Below, one piece after another: positions 15,828 through 24,401 of a stretch of DNA of 50,579 nucleotides. The translations under genes and the position numbers were made by a program. Positions within the stretch are counted from its first letter, which is position 1. Every line of letters starts with the position of its first letter. This DNA is from Planctomycetota bacterium (lineage in GTDB: Bacteria > Planctomycetota > Uabimicrobiia > Uabimicrobiales > Uabimicrobiaceae), in the NCBI GenBank assembly GCA_029260735.1, contig JAJDCR010000005.1:1-50579 (forward strand). The letters run 5' to 3'. A model generated the notes under the pieces. That model ran no database searches. It was not told where the DNA came from and saw only the letters and a list, made by a program, of their open reading frames with translations.

Positions 15828-17918
15828 TTAGCCCATTGCTAGACAAGTTTTAGCAATAATATCTTCCAAACTAGGCTTTTCCATAAAATACTCTTCTTCG
15901 ATATCTTGGCCTAAAACATCTTCTAATGTTAATCTAAACTCAGCTAGTCCAGAGGAATCTAGCCCAAGTTCATCCAAAGGAAGCGTGGGGTTAATCTGGT
16001 TTTGCTCCACCTCTAAGAGCTCTGCTAATGACCAAAGCAAATAGTTCTGTAGTTTTTCTTTTCTTTCTTCTGGCTTTAAATCAAGCAAACTCTCCAAAGT
16101 GATCTCTTCCGATAAATCGCTTATTTTCTCTACCAAAAAGTCTCCTTGCGCCCACTTTTTCTGAGCAATTACTTTCAGTTTTCCTTCCACATAGAAAGTC
16201 TGACACTCTCTTCTTTTGATTTTCCCATTGGCCGTTTTGGGGATAGTTCGGGCAGGAATTAAAACAATTTCAAAGCAAGGGATTCCGTGGTTAGTCGCGA
16301 TATTGTCATGCATCAAGTTCATAAGAGTTTCATAGTTCCCCGTATCTTCCTTAATTTCTTGGATGAGAACGAGCTTTTCTTCATTATCTATTTTAACCCC
16401 CAAAGCGGCCGAACATCCTTTGCGCAAATTTTCAGAAACTTCTTGGACAGAAACTTCAATATCTTGAGGGTAATAGTTCTGGCCTCGAATAATAATCAAA
16501 TCTTTTTTTCGTCCCGCCACAATTAATCCACCGTCTTTCCAATATCCCAAATCTCCGGTTCTAAGGTAGGGTCCTTTTTGGTCAGCGGTGTATGCCCCAA
16601 AGGTCTCTTCGGTCAACTGTGGCTTATTCCAGTAGCCCTGAGTCACATGGGAGCCAGAAATCCATATTTCGCCGACTTCTTCCTCCTGACAAACTTCTTT
16701 ACTTTCTGGGTTAACACATAAAATCTCTCCATCAACTTGATTATCTCCCGACGAGACTAATCCTTTGTGTTCTTTTTGCGCTAGCTCTTCCAAATCAACT
16801 GAGTTTCCTGTAATCATTAAAGTCGCTTCGGCCATACCATAACAAGGACACATTGCATTTTTACTAAGCCCATACTTGGCAAAGGTTTTATAAAAACGAG
16901 TAAGCGTTTCCGCGTAAACAGGTTCCGCTCCATTAAAAATTACTTTTAGCGAACTAAGATCCAAATTCGACAAAATGTTATCTTGTTTTTTGACACATAA
17001 ATCGTAACTAAAGTTGGGTCCTCCCGTGTGAGTTATCCCTTTCTCTGAAATTAGCTCTAGCCAACGATGTGGTCTTTTTAGAAATTCTAAAGGAGAGTAA
17101 TGGTATACAGTGGCCCCTATACATATGGGAGACAAGATAAAACCGATCATACCCATATCATGGTAAGGAGGTAGCCAGTTTAGGCCGACAATATCAAGCC
17201 CTTTACCTGTTTTTCTTTCAATCAACGAAGAGTTTGCCACGATATTTTTGTGACTAACCATAACCCCTTTAGGATCATTCGTTGAGCCAGAAGTATACTG
17301 CAAAAATGCTAAATCATTTGCATTGATTCCTGGATCTTGCCAATTATCTGCTAAATCTATTTTTACTTTTGAAGTATCAACCCAAGATATTTTTCCCCAA
17401 TTAGGAAGATGACTAACTCCGTACCGAGCTAAAGTATTTGTTGCTAACTTATTAAAACCTGGAATATCTCTCAGAATTTGAACCAAGCGAACTTTTTTCA
17501 TGCTTGCAATTAACTTTGCGCTCGATAAAACAATTTGAGCCCCGCTATCTTTGATTACATGAGCAAGATGAATAGCTGCTTTTTCCGAAAAAGGAATGGT
17601 TGCAGGAACCGCAATAGCCCCGGCATACAAACATCCCATAAAACCGCAAATATAATCTAACCCTGGAGGATACAAAAGAAGTACTCTTTCTCCTTGGGCT
17701 TTCATTTGCATCAAAAGTCCAGCAATAGACATCGCTTTTTCGTGTAATTGCCCATAGTTTATCGGAAAACTTTCTTGGGCATCTTTTTCTAAAAAAATAA
17801 AGGCTTGTTTCTCTGGCATTTCCTGCGCTCTAGTACGCAGTATATCGACAATAGTTTCTTCTAGGGGCATTCTTATTTCCTGCTGTAGTAATATTGGTTC
17901 ATGAGGAGGTGTTTTCAT
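15828..17918 (-). CDS. Fatty acyl-AMP ligase fused to a C-terminal acyl carrier protein
   Basis: 696 residues. Residues ~20-590 are an ANL adenylation domain of the FAAL subgroup: A3 core YTSGSTNDPKGVMVSHKN (~208-225), the FAAL-typical LPPYHDMGMIG, then YLRTGDLGY and a late TANGKIKR. Residues ~610-696 are a carrier domain with LGLDS; Ser655 is the expected phosphopantetheine site. The enzyme should activate a fatty acid as acyl-AMP and load it in cis onto its carrier. It is the last gene of a minus-strand operon, 17 bases after the ADC-like gene. An alternative start, ATG at 17870 (MPLEETIVDIL), has a better ribosome site (AGGA) and is equally credible. Confidence 0.9.
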   Translation of the reverse strand: MKTPPHEPILLQQEIRMPLEETIVDILRTRAQEMPEKQAFIFLEKDAQESFPINYGQLHEKAMSIAGLLMQMKAQGERVLLLYPPGLDYICGFMGCLYAGAIAVPATIPFSEKAAIHLAHVIKDSGAQIVLSSAKLIASMKKVRLVQILRDIPGFNKLATNTLARYGVSHLPNWGKISWVDTSKVKIDLADNWQDPGINANDLAFLQYTSGSTNDPKGVMVSHKNIVANSSLIERKTGKGLDIVGLNWLPPYHDMGMIGFILSPICIGATVYHYSPLEFLKRPHRWLELISEKGITHTGGPNFSYDLCVKKQDNILSNLDLSSLKVIFNGAEPVYAETLTRFYKTFAKYGLSKNAMCPCYGMAEATLMITGNSVDLEELAQKEHKGLVSSGDNQVDGEILCVNPESKEVCQEEEVGEIWISGSHVTQGYWNKPQLTEETFGAYTADQKGPYLRTGDLGYWKDGGLIVAGRKKDLIIIRGQNYYPQDIEVSVQEVSENLRKGCSAALGVKIDNEEKLVLIQEIKEDTGNYETLMNLMHDNIATNHGIPCFEIVLIPARTIPKTANGKIKRRECQTFYVEGKLKVIAQKKWAQGDFLVEKISDLSEEITLESLLDLKPEERKEKLQNYLLWSLAELLEVEQNQINPTLPLDELGLDSSGLAEFRLTLEDVLGQDIEEEYFMEKPSLEDIIAKTCLAMG

Positions 17919-17935
17919 TTTTGGTAGGTAAATTC

Positions 17936-18604
17936 TTATTGACGAGTCAAATTGCTAATATATTCTATCCCTTTTCCCATAGATTGTTCGCGAAAGGGAA
18001 CAAGGCTTTCCAAGGCAAGGTCTATTTTTTGGCAAAAGGGGTGATCTGCCATAAACAACTCTCCCGTCTCTTCTTCGTGTTCTTCCATTTCTCCTTCAAT
18101 ATCAATTCGGAGTTGGTAGAGATTTTTTTGTTCGGTAAAGCATTGGTAGTAGCGCTTAGCTTCTTTAAAATAAGTTTTCTTAGCTACACTGAGTCGAAGA
18201 ATATCAAGATCCCCTTCTTTCACGATGACATTTTTTTTATCCTTGTCTTCGCTAAAATAAGTAGTAATGTCATTGGGATAGCAAGAAAACTTCCAGTATT
18301 CCATCGCGTGTTCTCGCGATTCCTCAGTGGTAGTTCCCAGCCAGAGCACAAAAAAAGAGGAGTGTGGAAAAGGGTTTGGGGGCTGAGAGTCGGGAGGTAC
18401 TGCAATAGACAAAACGATTTCTCCATAAGGGCCCGCTTCACTTTGGTCAAAATCAATAGCCATTACTCCTAAAACAGCACAACCAGGCCTAAGCTCCAAA
18501 GGATGGAGCTTTTTCGGTAGTAAGCTACGAGCCACATCAATGTCCATTTCGAAAAAACCACCTAAAGCACTTGTAAAGCTATATTCTTTTCTAACAAAAC
18601 TCAT
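17936..18604 (-). CDS. Acetoacetate-decarboxylase-like (ADC fold) protein
   Basis: 222 residues. The segment LHPLELRPGCAVLGVMAIDFDQ followed by AGPYGEIVLSI matches the conserved core of the acetoacetate decarboxylase-like superfamily. True ADC uses a Schiff-base lysine; I cannot assign one here, so it may be a relative that binds or modifies a beta-keto intermediate. Context favours that: it overlaps the alpha-oxoamine synthase gene by 4 bases (ATGA) and directly precedes the acyl ligase/carrier gene. GGAG sits upstream of its ATG inside the preceding gene. Confidence 0.7.
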   Translation of the reverse strand: MSFVRKEYSFTSALGGFFEMDIDVARSLLPKKLHPLELRPGCAVLGVMAIDFDQSEAGPYGEIVLSIAVPPDSQPPNPFPHSSFFVLWLGTTTEESREHAMEYWKFSCYPNDITTYFSEDKDKKNVIVKEGDLDILRLSVAKKTYFKEAKRYYQCFTEQKNLYQLRIDIEGEMEEHEEETGELFMADHPFCQKIDLALESLVPFREQSMGKGIEYISNLTRQ

Positions 18605-19884
18605 GACAAAACTCCATGTTGGCGAAGAACTTTCGCAATAACCTCCGCTGCTGTTTTCAGTTTTTCTTGGCTATGAGCTGCTGATATAGAAATGCGAAAT
18701 CGCGACTTGTGGCGTTTCACTGCAGGGTAGCATATAGGATTCAAAAATACACCCTTTTCCATTAGTTCTTTTGCGATGGTAAATATTTTAACATCATCTT
18801 TTATCATCACAGGAATAACTTGCGATTGCGACTCTCCGATATCAACGTTATAGTTCCTTAGCTCTTCTTGCATAAAATGGACATTTTCCCATAAGCGAAT
18901 ACGTAACTCAGGCTCTTTTTCAAAAATTTCTAAAGCTTTCAATAATCCTCCTACAACGGGAGGGGAAAGAGCACAGGAAAACAACTGAGATCGCGAATAT
19001 GGCCTCAGATAATCAATAAGTTTTTGGGAACCAGCAACATATCCTCCCATTCCTCCCATACTCTTGGAAAGTGTTCCTAAATGAATGTCAACCTCTTCCT
19101 CCACCCCAAAGTGCTCCACAATTCCACGCCCTTGTTCGCCAAAAATAAAAGCAGAATGTGCTTCATCAACCATTAAGCGAGCATTATTTTCTTTACAAAC
19201 TTCCACAATATCTAAAAGGGGAGCAATATCACCATCCATGGAATATACTCCTTCCACGATAACTAACTTACGTCCCTCATTTCGAAGAAGCTTTTGGGCA
19301 AGATTTTTAGGATCGTTGTGCCGGAAAAAGACAGTTTTTGCTCGCGAGAGGATGGCTCCATCAACAATGCTTGCATGGGCTAAAGTGTCTATCAAAATTA
19401 CATCTCCGGGATTTGCCAGAGCTGAAATTGCCCCAATATTAGCGCTATATCCAGTGGGAAACAAAATAGCATCATCAGTGCCTTTTATCGCAGCTAGTTT
19501 TTTTTCTAAAAGACGATGTATTTCAAGCATTCCGCTTAAATAAGGAGAACCTGCAGCTCCTAACCCATATTTATTTAGAGCCTCTTTGGCTGCTTCGATA
19601 ACCTCTGTTCGATAAGATAATCCTAAATAATTGTATGAGGCTAAATTGATGAGCTTAGGATAAGACTTAAGTTGTGCTACAACATCCATTTCGGTTTTGG
19701 GAGAAGATTTTCCGTAAGCTTCATATAAATCATAGCCGCCAGGTTTAGATTCTTTTGACCACTCGCTGAAATGAGTGTGAATATCAAATAAATCCTCCCC
19801 TGAGGTGTATACAAAATGACTAAGGTCTCGGTCTTCCCATTTTTCAGATTTTTTTCCTTCCTCGGAAGAATTACTCTCTATCAT
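18601..19884 (-). CDS. Alpha-oxoamine synthase (AONS / serine palmitoyltransferase family, PLP)
   Basis: 427 residues of fold-type I PLP enzyme. Features: YNYLGLSYRTEV, GLGAAGSPYLSG, His170 in DTLAHASIVDG (ring-stacking), VDEAHSAF (Asp240 and His243) and the Schiff-base lysine Lys274 in HLGTLSKSMGG. The family condenses an amino acid with an acyl thioester while losing CO2: alanine in biotin synthesis, glycine in KBL, serine in sphingolipids, cysteate in sulfonolipids. No biotin genes are nearby. The ~60-residue N-terminal extension, the FAAL-carrier partner and the sulfotransferase point to a lipid or amino-ketone product rather than biotin. Amino acid choice is not readable by eye. Confidence 0.85.
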   Translation of the reverse strand: MIESNSSEEGKKSEKWEDRDLSHFVYTSGEDLFDIHTHFSEWSKESKPGGYDLYEAYGKSSPKTEMDVVAQLKSYPKLINLASYNYLGLSYRTEVIEAAKEALNKYGLGAAGSPYLSGMLEIHRLLEKKLAAIKGTDDAILFPTGYSANIGAISALANPGDVILIDTLAHASIVDGAILSRAKTVFFRHNDPKNLAQKLLRNEGRKLVIVEGVYSMDGDIAPLLDIVEVCKENNARLMVDEAHSAFIFGEQGRGIVEHFGVEEEVDIHLGTLSKSMGGMGGYVAGSQKLIDYLRPYSRSQLFSCALSPPVVGGLLKALEIFEKEPELRIRLWENVHFMQEELRNYNVDIGESQSQVIPVMIKDDVKIFTIAKELMEKGVFLNPICYPAVKRHKSRFRISISAAHSQEKLKTAAEVIAKVLRQHGVLS

Positions 19885-19923
19885 AAGGTGTCCATTCTAT
19901 GAAAATGAATAAAAATTTAAATA

Positions 19924-21159
19924 TTATTTCTGAGAGGAAAGAAAAGTCTCAGTGTAAGCGGAAAATTTTTCTTCCAACTGCTTAGCATCTAAATTGAATT
20001 GTTCTAGAGTGTAGGGATTTTTACCATGTTTGTATTGGCGATTTTTCTGACTGTATTTCTCCAGACGGGCTAGGTGATCAGAAGTCAGCGGAAACTGAAA
20101 ATGTTTTCTAATCGACGATGCTGTTGCAATAGGATCATTTATTAAATCGCGATAATCGACATGAAAAATTTTTTGGCCTATAGGTTGACTATTGCGCTGG
20201 ACACTACGGTTTGCGTAAACCTCTATGCGCCGTGTTTGCAGTTGAACAATCTTTTCCCAATCGAGTTTGTGGGTAGCAAGTGCTTGCATGGAAAGAATTA
20301 ACTTACTTTCACTAGGCAATGACTCTAAGGGATTTCGGTGCGTTTGTACAATTAAAGCTTCGGGAATAGCTTCCACTAATGCTTCCATCCATGCCAAGTG
20401 AGAAGGGCATTTTAAAACAAGCCTTTTGCCAGGAGAGTTTGCCTGCAGTAAAAGCAAAACACGCCGATAGTATTGATAGGTTTCCCGCATTTCTTGCTCC
20501 AGAAGCCATTCAAAATAAGAGGATACCGGAGCTATAGACCAGAAAACAGTAGAACACATTCCCAAGCGAATAGGGAAATTACATTCATCGGGTAACTCTG
20601 CTCTAATAAAATGAATCGCATCGAGGTTGTAGGGTTTAGCAGCACCGTGCCAAAAAGAAAGTTTTATTTTGGTGTCCCATAAACGAGTATCGACAGGTTT
20701 GCGAGGTACAGGGTAGAAACCTTCATAAAGAGGAATCGGTCGTGCTTCTTCAGTTTCGCAGAGAAGTCGATGTAAAAATGTTGTGCCAGAGCGCGGCAAA
20801 CCTGTCACAATGAGAGGAGGGATCAGAGGCTGTTTTTCTAACTCAGGGTTTTTTCGAAAAATTTCGTCCAGCCTTAAGCGCATTTCTAGTCCCCCGACCA
20901 TCACTTCTCGGAGGTTTTCTCTTCCGAAATAATGCAAATCTGTATCGTCTTTTACAGAGCGGCACAGTATTTCCAAAGCACTTTCAACATCTTTCGGAAA
21001 TTTTGGAGGTAACCTTGCACGTCTTGAGGCATCCTTAATCGCTTGCTCTGGAGTAATCGTCGCGACCCTTAAACCACACTTTTCGATTATATTCACAGCA
21101 CCATTTGCTACTTTTAAAGAGAGTGGTAGAGGATGAAGCTTTATAAAGGGACGATCCAT
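19924..21159 (-). CDS. PAPS-dependent sulfotransferase family protein
   Basis: 411 residues. The 5'-phosphosulfate loop TGLPRSGTTFLHRLL begins at residue 119, and a 3'-phosphate-binding-like segment, THRNPLESLPS, lies about residue 280. This matches the bacterial sulfotransferase family (PF13469-like) acting on lipids, glycans or small molecules. It is first in the four-gene minus-strand run, 39 bases ahead of the alpha-oxoamine synthase, so it probably sulfates the product of that pathway. A catalytic His cannot be named with certainty. Confidence 0.85.
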   Translation of the reverse strand: MDRPFIKLHPLPLSLKVANGAVNIIEKCGLRVATITPEQAIKDASRRARLPPKFPKDVESALEILCRSVKDDTDLHYFGRENLREVMVGGLEMRLRLDEIFRKNPELEKQPLIPPLIVTGLPRSGTTFLHRLLCETEEARPIPLYEGFYPVPRKPVDTRLWDTKIKLSFWHGAAKPYNLDAIHFIRAELPDECNFPIRLGMCSTVFWSIAPVSSYFEWLLEQEMRETYQYYRRVLLLLQANSPGKRLVLKCPSHLAWMEALVEAIPEALIVQTHRNPLESLPSESKLILSMQALATHKLDWEKIVQLQTRRIEVYANRSVQRNSQPIGQKIFHVDYRDLINDPIATASSIRKHFQFPLTSDHLARLEKYSQKNRQYKHGKNPYTLEQFNLDAKQLEEKFSAYTETFLSSQK

Positions 21160-21247
21160 AATTTTCTTTTTCTCTTTTCTTACTAAAACAAAATTAAGAA
21201 AGAATATTCATTTAAGGTTTTTTTTTTTTGCCTTTCTAAGCCTGGGC

Positions 21248-21273
21248 AAAAAAACTTTAGGAGTAAGCAAAGT
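21248..21273 (-). terminator. Weak terminator-like hairpin after the RND gene
   Basis: On the minus strand ACTTT, a 10-nt loop and AAAGT are followed by seven U, 5 bases past the RND stop codon. The stem is only 5 bp and A/T-rich. Confidence 0.3.
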
Positions 21274-21278
21274 GTTTT

Positions 21279-24200
21279 TTAGTCTGCGGAATTCGAAAAT
21301 GCTGGCTCCACTTGCTCTCGAGTTAGCCAATGTCCTTTTAAAAGCCAGTATCCCCATCTACGAAATAAGTTTAAGGTAAGAAAATAAACGGGAAGCATCA
21401 GTAATATAAATACGGTAGAGAAGATTAAGCCAAAAGTAATAGATATGGCAATAGGAATAAATGGTCTACCTTGGGAGCTCTGTTCAAATATTAATGATAT
21501 CATTCCTAAACAAGTTGTTAAGCTTGTTAGGACAATCGCACGAAAACGTGATTTTCCGGCCATCAGTAGAGCATCAATAACTGTCATTTTTCTAGCTAGA
21601 TTACTATTGATTTCCGCCGTAAAAACTAAAGAATCATTAATGACTATCCCCGATAAAGCAATCATACCAAACAAGCTAAGAGTAGTTAGATTGTAACCCA
21701 TAATCCAATGTCCAACTATTGCCCCTAAACAACCAAGAGGAATGGTTAAAGCAATTAAGATGGGCTGCAGATAGGAGCCAAAGATTAGCACAAGAACAAC
21801 AAAAATGGCCAGTAAAGCGTACAAAAAACCGCTTTTCAATGTTGCATTAGAATCTATTTTTTCTTTTTGTTGTCCTCCAAAATTAACCTTTACTTGCGGA
21901 TACTTTTGCAACAGTGACGGGACATAGTCTTGCTGCAAAGATTTTATTACTTGCTGGGCATTGGCAAGTTTTTCGCTAATATCGGCGTAAATAATCAGCA
22001 AACGTTTTCGGTTATAACGATGGATTTTATCTAAGCCTCGTACCATTTTTAACTCAGCGACCGAAGAAAGGGGAACCCGACTTTCGCCACTGTTGCCGCG
22101 AAGCTGTATAGATGCCATATCTTCCAGCCTTCTCCTCTCTTCTTTAGCATAACGAACTCTTACCTTAACTTCCTCTGGGCCTCTTTGCAAAACCAAAACT
22201 TCTTCTCCGGCAAAACCTTGGGTTAGTTGTTGCCCTATATTTGCTTCTGAAATCCCCCAAGTTCTCCCTTGGTCTTTTAAGATGGGAAGAATTTGGATTT
22301 TTCCTGGGGGCATATTATCTTTGATGTTGTAAAGACCTTGAATTTGAGAAAGTTTCTCTTTCACTTCGCCTGATATTATTTTCAGCGTATCCAGCTCTTC
22401 CGATATCACATGAATTTCAATGGGCTTCCCACCCGGCCTCTTGATATTGCTTTCAAAATTTACAGCTGTTGCTCCGGGTATTTCTCCGACCACTTGGCTC
22501 CATTTTTCCGCTATCGTAGTCCAAGGCACTAAGCGATTTCTAGAGTTACTTAGTATTAAAAATACTTCACCTTCATGCATACTCACAGTGCTCAAAATTC
22601 CCTCAACAGGAGGTTCTTCTTCATTGGCATACATACTATTTATTTGTTCGGCAGCTTGCTCAAGGCGTGTAATAGAGCTCTCTGTTGTGTGAAGAGGAGT
22701 TCCTTGGGGAAAAGATACTTTGGCAATAACAAATTGAGCATCGGCATTGGGAAGAAAGACATAGCTGATTGCTCCACTTCTAAATAGACCAAAAGTAAAG
22801 ATTATAAATAACAACAATATAGTAAAGCTAGCAAAGAGATTCTTTAAACTCCACCCTAAAACAGGTAAATAAACTCTATCTATTACCGCGATAATAAATT
22901 TATCTATTCTTTGACGTATGGAGCTTGGTTTGACACTAAATTCAGAGATATGGCGAAGGTGGAAGGGTAAGATAAGTAACGACTCGATCAGTGAAACAAT
23001 TAATATAATAATGACGATAGTAGGAATTTCATTTGCCCACTTTCCTATCGCTCCAGGAACAAAATACAGAGGTAAAAAAGCAATAATAGTAGTAAGAGAG
23101 GCCGCAATAATAGGCAAAGCCATTACATGGGCTCCTTCTACGGCGGCAATTTTCCCTGTTTTTCCCTGAAGTTGCTGAGACCTCACACTTTCTCCCACCA
23201 CAATAGCATCATCGACAACCATACCTAAAACAACTATTAGGCCAAGCAAACTCAGCAAATTAAGAGTTTGCCCCAATAACCATAATACAGCTATTCCACC
23301 GGCAAATGATACTGGTATCCCTAAGGCAACCCAAAATGATAGGCGAAAATCCAGAAATATGGCTAAACAAATCACGACTAAGGCAAAACCCATTAGGCCA
23401 TTTGAGAGCAGCATATCCTGGCGATCTTGAATTTTTTGAGCGCGATCATTCCAATAAATAAGTTGAACATTTTCGGGGAGAGATTTTTGTTTTTTTGTAA
23501 CGTAATCTTTAACGGTTTGAGCTGCTTTAACGGAATCTTTATTTTTAGGAGCATAAACAGTAATACGAGAGGCTGGTTGTCTATTGAACCGAGTGATAGT
23601 TTTGTTTTCATCAAAAAAATCATAAATCTTTGCAATATCTTTCAAAAACACATTTGTGCCATCGGGGTTGCTTATGGCAACTATCTCTCCATAATCACTC
23701 CCTTTATAACGACGTCCTTGAACTTGAATTTTTATATTTTGCTCTTCTGTCCAAAGTGTTCCTCCGGGAAAGTTATTGCTGTTTTCCTTGATAATATTAA
23801 CAATATCTGAAAAAGTTAACTTGTATTTTTGTAAATTCCACTCACTAAGCTCTATAGCAATCTCATATTTTTGAACCCCATCCCATTCAACCTGTGTAAT
23901 CTCAGGCAAGGCCGTAATCTCATTTTTAATACTCCTTGCTAGTTCTTTGAGGGTTCTTAAGGGTATATCCCCATATAGATCTACTTCAATAATATCGAGA
24001 CGAACAAAAACACTAATAATCTTAGGTTTTTCAGCTTGCTCGGGAAAGTTATCAATGCTATCAATAATAATTTTTAACTCATCAAGAACTTCGCTAGAAT
24101 TTGCTTCTGGTTCCAAGTAAACAGTGACATCCCCCAGGCCTTCCTGGGAAACAGAGCGCATCTCTCTAATGCCGTTGACCCCTTGGATAGCTTCTTCTAT

Positions 24201-24401
24201 TTTGATGCAAATAGCTTCCTCTATTTCTTGGGGCTGAGCATCAGGGTACTCGACTTGAATTTGGATTTTATCTGTAGCAAAGGAAGGGTAAAGTTCTCGG
24301 TGAATACGATAGCTGGAAATAATTCCCCCAACAATAATAATTAGCATTAACAAATTAGCGAATATGGGATTGCTAACAGACCACTCAATTATCTTTTTCA
24401 A
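21279..24401 (-). CDS. RND-family efflux transporter (AcrB/HAE-type inner-membrane pump)
   Basis: 1,040 residues, full length for the family. It starts with MKKIIEWSVSNPIFANLLML (TM1) and the porter-domain pattern YPDAQPQEIEEAI. TM4 carries the proton-relay acids Asp397-Asp398 in VVDDAIVVGESV. The second half repeats the layout with GIVINDSLVF. Such pumps work with a periplasmic adaptor and an outer-membrane channel. The adaptor is the overlapping upstream gene (4-base overlap); no TolC-like gene is in the window. The pump lies directly upstream of the sulfotransferase/lipid operon on the same strand (119-bp gap), so its substrate may be that product, though this is only suggested by position. 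Confidence 0.9.
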   Translation of the reverse strand: MKKIIEWSVSNPIFANLLMLIIIVGGIISSYRIHRELYPSFATDKIQIQVEYPDAQPQEIEEAICIKIEEAIQGVNGIREMRSVSQEGLGDVTVYLEPEANSSEVLDELKIIIDSIDNFPEQAEKPKIISVFVRLDIIEVDLYGDIPLRTLKELARSIKNEITALPEITQVEWDGVQKYEIAIELSEWNLQKYKLTFSDIVNIIKENSNNFPGGTLWTEEQNIKIQVQGRRYKGSDYGEIVAISNPDGTNVFLKDIAKIYDFFDENKTITRFNRQPASRITVYAPKNKDSVKAAQTVKDYVTKKQKSLPENVQLIYWNDRAQKIQDRQDMLLSNGLMGFALVVICLAIFLDFRLSFWVALGIPVSFAGGIAVLWLLGQTLNLLSLLGLIVVLGMVVDDAIVVGESVRSQQLQGKTGKIAAVEGAHVMALPIIAASLTTIIAFLPLYFVPGAIGKWANEIPTIVIIILIVSLIESLLILPFHLRHISEFSVKPSSIRQRIDKFIIAVIDRVYLPVLGWSLKNLFASFTILLLFIIFTFGLFRSGAISYVFLPNADAQFVIAKVSFPQGTPLHTTESSITRLEQAAEQINSMYANEEEPPVEGILSTVSMHEGEVFLILSNSRNRLVPWTTIAEKWSQVVGEIPGATAVNFESNIKRPGGKPIEIHVISEELDTLKIISGEVKEKLSQIQGLYNIKDNMPPGKIQILPILKDQGRTWGISEANIGQQLTQGFAGEEVLVLQRGPEEVKVRVRYAKEERRRLEDMASIQLRGNSGESRVPLSSVAELKMVRGLDKIHRYNRKRLLIIYADISEKLANAQQVIKSLQQDYVPSLLQKYPQVKVNFGGQQKEKIDSNATLKSGFLYALLAIFVVLVLIFGSYLQPILIALTIPLGCLGAIVGHWIMGYNLTTLSLFGMIALSGIVINDSLVFTAEINSNLARKMTVIDALLMAGKSRFRAIVLTSLTTCLGMISLIFEQSSQGRPFIPIAISITFGLIFSTVFILLMLPVYFLTLNLFRRWGYWLLKGHWLTREQVEPAFSNSAD

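Noticed and set aside
18601..19884. Calling the PLP enzyme BioF (biotin synthesis)
   Set aside because: No bioA, bioB, bioC or bioD neighbours; the partners are a FAAL-carrier, an ADC-like protein and a sulfotransferase, and the protein has an N-terminal extension.
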